Assembly (NCBI GenBank): GCA_029222685.1
Contig: JARHVB010000010.1
Coordinates: 124,001 to 188,000 of the forward strand
Source of the DNA: Terripilifer ovatus
Lineage (GTDB): Bacteria; Pseudomonadota; Alphaproteobacteria; Rhizobiales; Beijerinckiaceae
DNA length: 64,000 nucleotides
Direction of reading: 5' to 3'
In this document: piece by piece, positions 8,846-16,627 of the stretch
Position numbering within the stretch: the stretch's first letter is position 1
Layout: the number at the start of each line of letters is the position of its first letter
Notes under the pieces: generated by a model
The model's database searches: none
Told to the model about the DNA's origin: nothing
What the model saw: the letters and a program-made list of their open reading frames with translations, nothing else
Position numbers and translations under genes: made by a program

Positions 8846-9112
8846 TTGTCCAACACACACGACGAATTGGCCAAGAGCGTTATGGGCTTCATCCGCTCCG
8901 AAATGCAGGACAAGACCGTCGAATTCACGATGGATACGCCCCTGGATGGCGTGAAGATCGATTCGATCGACGTGATCCACGTCATTTTCAAGGTCGAGGA
9001 GGAATATGGCGCCACCGTCGACATGGCCCCCGACGCCAAATTCGCCACAGTGGGCGATTTCGTCAACGCGCTGATCGCCTTCATTCCCGCCGACAAGAAG
9101 GCCGAGGCATGA
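8846..9112 (+). CDS. Acyl carrier protein
   Basis: Dedicated acyl carrier protein of 88 residues. Ser40 in IDSIDVI is the expected phosphopantetheine attachment site (consensus DSL/I), and the surrounding helices are acidic. It would carry the growing or finished acyl chain as a thioester in the cytoplasm. The start is TTG at 8846, six bases after a perfect AGGAGG. The stop overlaps the ATG of the ketoacyl synthase (ATGA), so the two are translationally coupled. It is not in a fab operon, and its neighbours are a KAS, an SDR and a GNAT-type transferase, which points to a special lipid rather than bulk fatty acid synthesis. Confidence 0.9.
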   Translation: MSNTHDELAKSVMGFIRSEMQDKTVEFTMDTPLDGVKIDSIDVIHVIFKVEEEYGATVDMAPDAKFATVGDFVNALIAFIPADKKAEA

Positions 9113-10338
9113 CCGCAAATTGGGTCGAGGTTACGGGTCGCGGGGTCGTCAGCAGCGCAGGATTAACCGTTCCGGATTTCACGCAGACCATCCTGTCCGG
9201 TCAATGTCTGATCCACGATATTTCCGATGTCGCCGCCGACATCAGGTTCACCAAGGGCGCCGCGATCCGCAATTTCGATCCCGCCGCGCATTTCGATGAA
9301 AGGACGCTCGGTTCCCTCGACCGGTTTTCACAATTCGCCGCGGTGGCCGCCCGCGATGCCCTGGCGGAAGCTGGGCTGCTTGCTGGAAGCCTGCCCGCAG
9401 CCGGCACCGATCCGGAACGAATTGCCGTTATCGTCGGAACCGCCAACGGCGGCGGCGATATTCTCATGGAAGGCTACAGGCGGCTCTACAAGGAAAACCG
9501 CAAGCCGCGTCCGCTCACCATTCCCATGTCCATGGCGAGTGCGCCGGCCAGCCGTATCGCCAAGGAACTGGGCGCGCGTGGCCCGGTGTTCGGCGTCAGC
9601 AGCGCCTGTGCATCCTCCAACCATGCCATGATCACCGGCATGATGCTCATCCGTGCGGGGCTGATCGATGTCGCCGTGGTCGGCGGCACCGATTCCTGCT
9701 TCTACGAATCCTATCTCCAGGTCTGGGATGTCTTGCGTGCCGTCTCGTCGGAGACCTGCCGGCCGTTTTCAACGGGCCGCAAGGGCCTCATCATCGGTGA
9801 AGGCGCCGGCATCCTCGTGCTCGAGCGCGCCGGCCGGGCGGCGGCGCGCGGCGCCAATGTCATCGCGCGCCTCGTTGGTGGCGGCATGTCGAGCGATGCC
9901 GGCGATCTGATCGCGCCGGATAGCAGCGGCATGGCACGTGCCATGCGGGCCGCCGTCGTCGATGCCGGGCTGGAGCCGGACGCCGTCGGCTATATCAATG
10001 CGCACGGTACCGGCACGGTGGCGAACGATCGGGCTGAATCACGCGCCATCAACGAAGTCTTCGGCGGCAATCGGGATAGGATCTCCGTATCGTCGACCAA
10101 ATCCATCATCGGACATGCCATGGGAGCCTCCGGCGCGATCGAGGCGATCGCAACCCTTGCAGCGCTCGAAACCGGCATGATCCCGCCGACGGTGAATTTC
10201 ATCAGCGCCGATCCCGATTGCGATGTCGATGCGACGCCGAACGAGGCGCGTAAACGCGCCGTCAATGTCGCCATGTCCAATTCGTTTGCCTTCGGCGGCC
10301 TCAACGTATCACTCGCTTTTGCGCGGCCTGATCGGTGA
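9109..10338 (+). CDS. Beta-ketoacyl-ACP synthase (KAS I/II type)
   Basis: Condensing enzyme of 409 residues with a complete Cys-His-His triad: Cys167 in SSACASS, His299 in NAHGTGT and His336 in KSIIGHAMGA, with Lys331 before it. It should elongate acyl-ACP by decarboxylative condensation with malonyl-ACP. It overlaps the acp stop by four bases. The N-terminal fifth is less like housekeeping FabF (VEVTGRGVVSSAG), which fits a pathway-specific paralogue of the kind that loads or extends chains for special lipids or aryl polyenes. Downstream, the SDR start follows after 14 bases. Confidence 0.9.
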   Translation: MTANWVEVTGRGVVSSAGLTVPDFTQTILSGQCLIHDISDVAADIRFTKGAAIRNFDPAAHFDERTLGSLDRFSQFAAVAARDALAEAGLLAGSLPAAGTDPERIAVIVGTANGGGDILMEGYRRLYKENRKPRPLTIPMSMASAPASRIAKELGARGPVFGVSSACASSNHAMITGMMLIRAGLIDVAVVGGTDSCFYESYLQVWDVLRAVSSETCRPFSTGRKGLIIGEGAGILVLERAGRAAARGANVIARLVGGGMSSDAGDLIAPDSSGMARAMRAAVVDAGLEPDAVGYINAHGTGTVANDRAESRAINEVFGGNRDRISVSSTKSIIGHAMGASGAIEAIATLAALETGMIPPTVNFISADPDCDVDATPNEARKRAVNVAMSNSFAFGGLNVSLAFARPDR

Positions 10339-10352
10339 CTGGAGGCGGCTCC

Positions 10353-11138
10353 GTGTCCAACCACCCGGCGCCTGCGCATATTGCCATCACAGGAGCAGGC
10401 GGCGGCATCGGCGCGGCTTTGGCGCTGGCCTATGCGAAACCAGGTGCCAGGCTGAGCCTCTCCGGCCGCAACCTGGACCGGCTTGAACAGACCGCCGGTC
10501 TTTGCCGACAACGCGGCGCACAAGTCGACGTCGGCCAATGCGACGTCACCGACGCTCAAGCGATGCAGGGCTGGATCGACCGGATCGAGGTGGAACAGCA
10601 GGTTGATATTCTGATCGCCAATGCCGGCATTGGCGGTGAGGGAACATTGACACGCGATGCCGCCGAAGCAGGCGAGGTCGCCCGCGCCGTCGTGACGACC
10701 AATACGATCGGCGTCATCAACACGGTGACGCCCATCCTGCCGCACTTCGTTGCACGCAAGTCCGGCGTGGTCGTCATCGTCAGCTCCGTCGCGGGATTTC
10801 TGGGATTGCCGGATTCGCCTTCCTATTCTGCGTCCAAGGCCGCCGCCTCGGTCTATGGCGACAGCCTGCGCCGCCTGTTGCGCCCGCAGGGCATTCAGGT
10901 GACCGTCGTCAGCCCCGGCTACGTCGAGACGCCGATGAGCGCCACCCTGCCGTTCCATCGTCCATTTATGTGGAGTGCCGAAAAAGCCGCAAACGTCATT
11001 CAAAACGCCGTGGCGAATGGCCATGGCGAATTGATTTTCCCTTGGCAGTTCCGCCTGGCGATCTCGGTCGCCCGCGTTCTGCCGACCGCGTTTGTCGACT
11101 TTCTATTGATGCGCTTTCGCGCCCGGGACGTCTTGTAA
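10353..11138 (+). CDS. SDR family reductase, candidate 3-ketosphinganine-type reductase
   Basis: Short-chain dehydrogenase of 261 residues. TGAGGGIG at residues 13-20 binds the nucleotide and Tyr158-x3-Lys162 (YSASK) is catalytic. After the core, the protein continues with a hydrophobic C-terminal stretch (LISVAR, VDFLLMRF) suggesting membrane association. That is also seen in eukaryotic 3-ketodihydrosphingosine reductases, which are SDRs. The start is GTG at 10353, seven bases after GGAGG at 10341-10345. The stop shares one base with the next ATG (TAATG). In this setting it may reduce the 3-keto group of a long-chain base; that is inference from context. Confidence 0.85.
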   Translation: MSNHPAPAHIAITGAGGGIGAALALAYAKPGARLSLSGRNLDRLEQTAGLCRQRGAQVDVGQCDVTDAQAMQGWIDRIEVEQQVDILIANAGIGGEGTLTRDAAEAGEVARAVVTTNTIGVINTVTPILPHFVARKSGVVVIVSSVAGFLGLPDSPSYSASKAAASVYGDSLRRLLRPQGIQVTVVSPGYVETPMSATLPFHRPFMWSAEKAANVIQNAVANGHGELIFPWQFRLAISVARVLPTAFVDFLLMRFRARDVL

Positions 11139-12286
11139 TGAACACCAGAAACGCCGCGCTGCGCGTGGAAGCCGTCGCCGATGCCAAGGGCCGAAAAGAT
11201 TGGCTGCAGGTTCCCCATAAAGTTTATGCCGGAGACCCGGCCTGGGTCGCGCCGCTGCACTTCGTCGAAAACCAGCGCATCACGCCCAAGCACAATCCGT
11301 TCTTCAGCTTCGCCGATGTGCAATTGTTCGTCGCCTATCGCGGCGACGAACCGGTCGGCCGCATTTCCGCGCAGGTCAATCGCCGCTATCTGGAGCTGTA
11401 CAAGGACGCGACGGGACATTTCGGTTTTTACGATTGTATCGACGACGACGAGGCGACAGCGGCCCTGGTTGCGGCGGCTGCCAGTTGGCTGAAGGCGCGC
11501 GGCATGGCGCGGATCGAAGGCCCGTTCAATTTCTCGATCAATCAGGAATGCGGCCTGCTCATTTCCGGCTTCGATTCCCCGCCGGCGATCATGATGACCC
11601 ATGCGCGGCCGTGGATGGGACCGGCGCTGGAAAAGACCGGCCTGACGAAAAGCATGGACATGCATGCCTATCGTTTCAATCCCGCCGTCATGCCTGATCG
11701 CCTGCAGCGCCTCGCCAAAATGGCGCGCAGCTCGGCCGATGTCAGTATACGCGAGATCGACACCAGCAAATTCCGCGAAGAAGTGCAGACCCTGATCGAT
11801 ATTTTCAACGATGCCTGGCGCGACAACTGGGGCTTCGTCTCGTTCAGCGACGCCGAGATCGAAGCCATGATCGGCGAGATGAAACTGTTCTTCCGCAGCA
11901 ACTACGGCCGCTTCGTGCTCTACAAGGGCAAGCCTGCCGGCGTCATGGTGGCGTTGCCCAACATCAACGAGATCGCCGCCGATTTCGACGGCAAACTGCT
12001 GCCCTTCAACTGGGCCAAACTCTTCTGGTCGCTGTGGCGCGAAACGGCGCAGACGGCGCGCGTTCCGCTCATGGGCCTGCGCAAGGAATTCCAGAGCAGT
12101 CCGATCGCTGCCGGCATGCTGGCGCTGCTCGTCTCCGAATTCGTCGGCGAATCGAAAGACTATCCGCTGCAATGGATCGAATTTTCATGGGTGCTGGACG
12201 TCAACCGCCCCATGAAAGCCTTGTCCGAACTGGCCGCTGGCCCGCCGGTCAAGACCTATCGTATTTACGGAAAACTCTTGGACTGA
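11138..12286 (+). CDS. GNAT-fold N-acyltransferase-like protein, candidate ceramide-synthase-type enzyme
   Basis: Cytoplasmic protein of 382 residues of the large GNAT-like family with WVAPL, NPFF, LFVAYRG and GRISAQVN in the N-terminal half, then GPFNFSINQECGLL and a second GNAT-like half. Family knowledge: the Caulobacter bacterial ceramide synthase, which N-acylates a sphingoid base, is annotated as a GNAT-type acyltransferase of this general kind; I could not align them. The start ATG overlaps the SDR stop (TAATG), so it belongs to the acp-KAS-SDR operon. The 3' end overlaps by 22 bases the convergent PLP synthase gene. Together these suggest N-acylation of the product of that synthase. 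Confidence 0.75.
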   Translation: MNTRNAALRVEAVADAKGRKDWLQVPHKVYAGDPAWVAPLHFVENQRITPKHNPFFSFADVQLFVAYRGDEPVGRISAQVNRRYLELYKDATGHFGFYDCIDDDEATAALVAAAASWLKARGMARIEGPFNFSINQECGLLISGFDSPPAIMMTHARPWMGPALEKTGLTKSMDMHAYRFNPAVMPDRLQRLAKMARSSADVSIREIDTSKFREEVQTLIDIFNDAWRDNWGFVSFSDAEIEAMIGEMKLFFRSNYGRFVLYKGKPAGVMVALPNINEIAADFDGKLLPFNWAKLFWSLWRETAQTARVPLMGLRKEFQSSPIAAGMLALLVSEFVGESKDYPLQWIEFSWVLDVNRPMKALSELAAGPPVKTYRIYGKLLD

Positions 12287-13614
12287 GGACGCTGGGCACG
12301 CTTGCGCGTAGCGGTTATGTCCGGCTCGACGTCCGTACCTGGAAGCCGCACCACATTGCTGGCGGTGGCGACCGCCGGCGCATGCAGATGCGCCTTGGAT
12401 GAAAAATGCGCCCGTTGGCGCGCCGGATCCGTCGCGGCGACAAGTGCTTCGAGCACGCCGTCGATCTGCGCCTTGGTGTGCGATGCGTTGAGAAAGAAGC
12501 GCAGCCGCGGCTTGTTCTTCGGCACGCCGAGCTGCACGATCGGTGGCACGTAATAGCCCACGCGCAGCAAAGCCCGCGCGGCCAGCATCGCCTTTTCCGA
12601 TGTGTCGAAAATGATCGGAATAATGCCCTCGCTGATAGCGTCGCCGATGTTGAAGCCGAGCGCATGCGCCCGGTCGGCGAAATAACGGCTGTTCTCGCGC
12701 AGTTTGGCGACGCGCCATGTTTCCCGCGAAATGATATCGAGCGCCTCGCGCACCGATGCCGCGATCGTCGGCGTCAGGCCGACGCTGTAGACGAAGCCGG
12801 GCAGGGTGAAGCGCAGCCAGTCGATCACGACTTGCTTGCCGCCGATAAAGCCGCCGCAACTGACGAACGCCTTGGACATCGTTCCGACAACCAGATCGAC
12901 GTTGCTCATGTCGAGGCCGAAATGCTCCGTGACGCCGCGGCCGGTCTTGCCGAGCACGCCGATGGAATGCGCCTCGTCGATCATCAGCCAGGCATTGTAG
13001 CGGTCGCGCAGTTCAATGAATTTCGGCAGGTCCGGCACGTCGCCGTCCATGCTGTAGAGACCTTCGATGACGATGAGGACGCGGCGAAAATGGCTGCGCT
13101 TTTCCTTCAGGATTTCCTCGAGCCGCGCCATGTCGTTGTGCGGAAACTCGACGATGGTCGCCCGTGACAGCCGGCTGCCCATGACAATGCTGTTGTGAGC
13201 CAGATCGTCGACCAGGATCATGTCGCCTTTGGTGAGCAGATGCCCGACGAGCGAGAGATTGGTGCCGTAGCCGCTGACCATGGCGATCGTATCGTCGACG
13301 CCGATGAAGGCGGCCAAATCATATTCAAGGGCGCGGTGGCAGGTGCGTTCGCCGCCAACCAGACGCGAGCCGCCGACGCCGACCCCGAACTCGGCTATAG
13401 CCATCGTCGCCGCGTTGCGGATGCGGGCATCATCGGACAGGCCCAGATAATCGTAGTTCGCAAATGACACTAATGTATCGCCACGCGACCGAAAGTCCGA
13501 CCGCAGCCGGTCGAGCGGGGCGAAATAAGGATGGTCGTATCCGATGACCGAAAAACCGGCCAGTTTCAAACGGCGGCGGGCGTATTCTTCCAAATCGGAA
13601 TTCACCGAATCCAT
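12265..13614 (-). CDS. Alpha-oxoamine synthase family PLP enzyme, serine palmitoyltransferase-like
   Basis: PLP-dependent class II aminotransferase fold of 449 residues. The Schiff-base Lys248 is in GTMSKAFVSCGGF, where the S-x-G-G-F continuation resembles serine palmitoyltransferases more than AONS or KBL. Asp and His of IDEAHSIG contact PLP, and the N-terminal NYLGL-type motif is NYDYLGL. These enzymes condense an amino acid with an acyl-CoA or acyl-ACP and lose CO2. With the ACP, KAS, SDR and GNAT genes opposite, acyl-ACP plus serine (or another amino acid) giving a 3-keto long-chain base is the likeliest reaction. The last 50 residues are a polar, probably disordered tail. It faces the operon tail to tail with a 22-base overlap. 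Confidence 0.85.
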   Translation of the reverse strand: MDSVNSDLEEYARRRLKLAGFSVIGYDHPYFAPLDRLRSDFRSRGDTLVSFANYDYLGLSDDARIRNAATMAIAEFGVGVGGSRLVGGERTCHRALEYDLAAFIGVDDTIAMVSGYGTNLSLVGHLLTKGDMILVDDLAHNSIVMGSRLSRATIVEFPHNDMARLEEILKEKRSHFRRVLIVIEGLYSMDGDVPDLPKFIELRDRYNAWLMIDEAHSIGVLGKTGRGVTEHFGLDMSNVDLVVGTMSKAFVSCGGFIGGKQVVIDWLRFTLPGFVYSVGLTPTIAASVREALDIISRETWRVAKLRENSRYFADRAHALGFNIGDAISEGIIPIIFDTSEKAMLAARALLRVGYYVPPIVQLGVPKNKPRLRFFLNASHTKAQIDGVLEALVAATDPARQRAHFSSKAHLHAPAVATASNVVRLPGTDVEPDITATRKRAQRPQSKSFP

Positions 13615-14124
13615 ATTTAATCTCTGCGAATCGTGACCGGACTAAACCAATGAGATCAACGACTAAGCTGGCAAATCGCTGAAGTATCGCACGTAAGGAT
13701 CGACTAAAGCGGAAGTTTTCCCATCCGTCTACAGCAAGACGTGATGGTAAAGAGCGTATTTCCGCCTTCCTTAGCATTGCCCTAACGATAAAAAGGCCAT
13801 TTTTGGGCTGATTTTTTCTGGGCTAAGCTGCGAAATGATGTGCAGGCTTTAGCCTAGGAACATGAAATATAGTATGTTTTTAGCCTGCGTCGGAAATGAT
13901 ATAAGGCTTGTCTTGACGGCTCTGGCGCTCACCAAGGCATGAATTGCCCACCTTTGGCCTCAATTGGCCAAGCTCAATTTTTCTATACGCCTGTACGATT
14001 GCGTGATCCGGACGCCGATCCATAGCTTGGCTTGTATCAAGTACGTGAATCGTACTTGAGCCTGAACAATTCGCCTTGCGTCGCAAAACCTTCGCCCGGT
14101 CCAAGACTGTCGCCGGATCAGGCG
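13615..14124. other. Intergenic region with several inverted repeats
   Basis: About 510 bases upstream of the PLP synthase and downstream of the binding protein gene, AT-richer in the middle (13780-13900). I see AGGCT-TT-AGCCT at 13844-13855 nested in a wider GCAGGCT (13842) to AGCCTGC (13882-13888) pair, which could form alternative hairpins, and the palindrome at 14037-14059. No RNA family recognised. Confidence 0.4.
14037..14059. promoter_or_regulatory. Inverted repeat, possible operator or terminator stem
   Basis: TCAAGTACG, five-base spacer TGAAT, CGTACTTGA: nine perfectly paired bases. It lies 66 bases past the stop of the minus-strand binding protein gene. No U-tract follows, so an operator or mRNA-stabilising hairpin is as likely as a terminator. 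Confidence 0.35.
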
Positions 14125-15132
14125 TTACTTGGCGTCGACGAACTGGTTCGTGAACAAGGTTTCCGGGTCGCCCGGATCGCCAAGCTTGTTATCGCGCAAG
14201 GCATCGACGCCGCTTTTCCAGAGCTTGGGCACGTTGCGCAGCAGATTTTCCCGGCCCTCGGACAGCCAGAGCCGGTCGGCCGTCAATTTCTCGACGTCGA
14301 CCAAGGCGTCGATGTCGCGGATGCCCGGAATTTCAAAATCCTTGGCCGCCCGCTCGAAAACCGGCTTCAGCGGCTGGGTTATGATTTCCTCAGCCGAGGC
14401 GCGCATCGCCTTCATGGCGCGGATCAGGAGATCGGCCTTGGTTTCGGCGATCGATCGCGTGGTCACATAGCATTGCCCGGGCATCGGCGCATATCTGTCG
14501 GTCGACCACGCCAGCACGTCTTCCTTCATCCGTTCCAATGCGGAGACGACCTGGATCGAGGCGATGAAACAATCGACCCGGCCCTGTTTCATGATCTGCA
14601 AGGCGCCGGGGCTGTTGCCGGTTACCTCGCGTTTGACATCGTCCGGCTTCAGGCCGCCATGGGCCAGGATGAGATTCAGGAAAATGTCGGTCGTGCCGGC
14701 AACGGAAACGATGCCGACCGTCTTTCCTTTCAGGTCTTCGGCTTTCTCGACCGGTTTCGATTTCAGGCTGATCATATGGAAGGTCGAGCCCTGGTAGATG
14801 GTCGCGATCGAGACGAGGGGAACCTTCGTCGTCGCCACCGCCCGCATCACGTCGATGCCCGAGGCGCGAATGAAGTCCACCTGCTGCGTGATCAATTGCT
14901 GGATCGGCTGCGATGTGCCCTGGCCGCCCAGAAGCTTGGCTTCGATGTTCTGTTTGGCGAAATGTCCGCCGGAAATGCCGTTCATCAATTCGATGAAATC
15001 AGGGATGAAGCCGAACGGCGTCATCATGACAAGCGGCGTACGCGCCTGGGCTTTGACGATGGCTGGAAAGCCGAGCAACGAGGCGGAAGCCAGTGCTGCA
15101 GAACCCCGAACGAATGTGCGCCGATCTGTCAT
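14125..15132 (-). CDS. ABC transporter substrate-binding protein, NMT1/SsuA/TauA type
   Basis: Periplasmic binding protein of 335 residues. It begins with a Tat-type signal (DRRTFVRG, then hydrophobic LASASLLGF and IVKAQA). The mature part has the NMT1/THI5-like layout: MMTPFGFIPDF near the start, TSQPIQQLITQQVDF, and GKTVGIVSVAGTTD in the hinge. Family members bind taurine, alkane sulfonates, nitrate, pyrimidine precursors or aromatic acids. GGAGC precedes the ATG. No permease or ATPase is adjacent, so it is an orphan here. It is divergent from the Asp/Glu-racemase-like gene (102-base gap), suggesting shared control. Confidence 0.83.
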   Translation of the reverse strand: MTDRRTFVRGSAALASASLLGFPAIVKAQARTPLVMMTPFGFIPDFIELMNGISGGHFAKQNIEAKLLGGQGTSQPIQQLITQQVDFIRASGIDVMRAVATTKVPLVSIATIYQGSTFHMISLKSKPVEKAEDLKGKTVGIVSVAGTTDIFLNLILAHGGLKPDDVKREVTGNSPGALQIMKQGRVDCFIASIQVVSALERMKEDVLAWSTDRYAPMPGQCYVTTRSIAETKADLLIRAMKAMRASAEEIITQPLKPVFERAAKDFEIPGIRDIDALVDVEKLTADRLWLSEGRENLLRNVPKLWKSGVDALRDNKLGDPGDPETLFTNQFVDAK

Positions 15133-15234
15133 TTTATGCTCCGTTTCCAGCTCTGGTCTTCCAAACTGATGTATCTTGCCTCTAAGTAATGGATGCGTCT
15201 ATGGCTGCAGCGAATCCATGATGAGGAATAAAGC

Positions 15235-16014
15235 ATGAGTGTCGAATATGCGCCCAGGGGGATTGTCGGCGTGCTGACCCCGCAGGCAAACACGACTGTT
15301 GAGCCCGAATATGCAATCCTCACGCCGCCCGGCTACGCATTCCTGAACGCCCGGCTCCTCAGCCCGCACAAGACGATAGAGGAACGCCTCGTCGACTATT
15401 TCGCCAATGTCGAAACCTATACGCGAGAGTTCGCCAATGCGCCGATCGGCGCTCTCTGCGTCGCGACGACCGGCATGTCCTATCTCGTCGGCAGGGAGGC
15501 CGAAGACAAGAAGCTGGCGGAGATGTCTGCCGCGCTCGGCATCCCGGTCATGACGGCGGCAACCTCTGTCTGCATGGCGCTCGATGCACTGAAGGCGAAA
15601 CGCATCGCGCTGATCTCGCCTTATGAGGGCAATCTCGATGCGGCGGCGACGCCCTATTGGGACTCGCGCGGTTACAAGGTCGTCGAGAAGGTCAGCGCAG
15701 CTCAGCCTGGCGATAACTTCCACCCGATCTACAGCCTGCCGTCGGGCGCCGCACAGGGAGCTCTCGACAAGATCACCGATCCGTCACTCGACGCCGTCGT
15801 GATGTTAGGCACGGGTATGCCAACCTTCGGACCGATCGCCCGCAAGCCGTTTCTCGGCAGGGGACTAGGCAAGACGCCGGTGTTCTCCTGCATGTTCGCC
15901 CTGATCTGGGCCAACATCGTCGCCCTCGACAAGCGTGAGCCCACGGCTGAGGATTTTCACAAATGGCTGAACGGCCGCTGGTGGCGCGACCGCATGGAGC
16001 AGAAGTTTATCTAG
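15235..16014 (+). CDS. Asp/Glu racemase superfamily protein lacking the catalytic cysteines
   Basis: Protein of 259 residues resembling maleate isomerase and arylmalonate decarboxylase: GVLTPQANTTVEPEY at residues 12-26, the WWRD end, and the two-lobed pattern. These enzymes use one or two Cys, one after strand 3 and one in the C-terminal lobe. Here the first position reads VATTG (residues 76-80) and the second LGTGMP (191-196), so neither Cys is present. Cys75 and a Cys in SVCMAL are elsewhere. The fold assignment is good but the usual chemistry is doubtful. It overlaps the convergent leuD stop by eight bases. AGGA precedes the ATG. Confidence 0.78.
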   Translation: MSVEYAPRGIVGVLTPQANTTVEPEYAILTPPGYAFLNARLLSPHKTIEERLVDYFANVETYTREFANAPIGALCVATTGMSYLVGREAEDKKLAEMSAALGIPVMTAATSVCMALDALKAKRIALISPYEGNLDAAATPYWDSRGYKVVEKVSAAQPGDNFHPIYSLPSGAAQGALDKITDPSLDAVVMLGTGMPTFGPIARKPFLGRGLGKTPVFSCMFALIWANIVALDKREPTAEDFHKWLNGRWWRDRMEQKFI

Positions 16015-16627
16015 GAGATCTGGGAATGGCCCAGGGCCGCGAGCCGCCATCCGCTGCAACAAACGCCTCGATGTCCTTCGCATAGGAGCGCGTCATATCG
16101 ACATCGTCCCAGCCGTTGATCAACTGTTTCTTCCAGTCGGCGCGGATGTCGAAGTCGAAGCTGCGATTGCCGGCGATGATCTTTTGATTGGCGAGGTCGA
16201 CGCGGATCGGACGGCCGTCGACGACTGTCGGTTCCGCCAGCAACTCTTCGATCTCGCTTTCGCTGAGGCGCGCCGGCAGCAGGCCGTTCTTGATCGAGTT
16301 GGAAGCGAAGATATCGCCGAAGCTCGGCGCGATCACGCAGGTGATGCCCTGATCGACAAGCACATAGACGCCGGCCTCGCGCGACGAGCCGCAGCCGAAG
16401 TTCTTGCGCGCGATCATGATAGCGCAATCCCGGTAGCGCGGATCGTTGAGCGGGAAATCGCTGCGTAATTCGCCGTTCGCATCGCGACGCAGATCGTGCA
16501 GCAGGAAGGGACCATAGCCTTGCGAGCGCGGCGTCTGCATGAACCGGGCGGGGATCAACTGGTCCGTATCCACGTTCACAAGTCCGAGCGGGCAGGCCGG
16601 CGTTTCGAGCACGGTGAAGGGCTTCAT
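16007..16627 (-). CDS. leuD: 3-isopropylmalate dehydratase small subunit (LeuD family)
   Basis: Swivel subunit of 206 residues of an aconitase-superfamily dehydratase. NVDTDQLIPARF near the start, FGCGSSREAG and PSFGDIFASN are the family signatures; the GSSRE loop closes over the active site of LeuC. With LeuC it isomerises 2- and 3-isopropylmalate in leucine synthesis. Its ATG overlaps the stop of leuC (ATGA). The location among catabolic genes makes a paralogue acting on another hydroxy-diacid, such as citramalate, dimethylmalate or a ring-cleavage product, possible. Length is normal. Confidence 0.9.
   Translation of the reverse strand: MKPFTVLETPACPLGLVNVDTDQLIPARFMQTPRSQGYGPFLLHDLRRDANGELRSDFPLNDPRYRDCAIMIARKNFGCGSSREAGVYVLVDQGITCVIAPSFGDIFASNSIKNGLLPARLSESEIEELLAEPTVVDGRPIRVDLANQKIIAGNRSFDFDIRADWKKQLINGWDDVDMTRSYAKDIEAFVAADGGSRPWAIPRSPR

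Noticed and set aside
13430..13777. Minus-strand frame of 115 codons over the PLP synthase 5' end
   Set aside because: Different frame from the conserved enzyme, biased composition, no recognisable motif.
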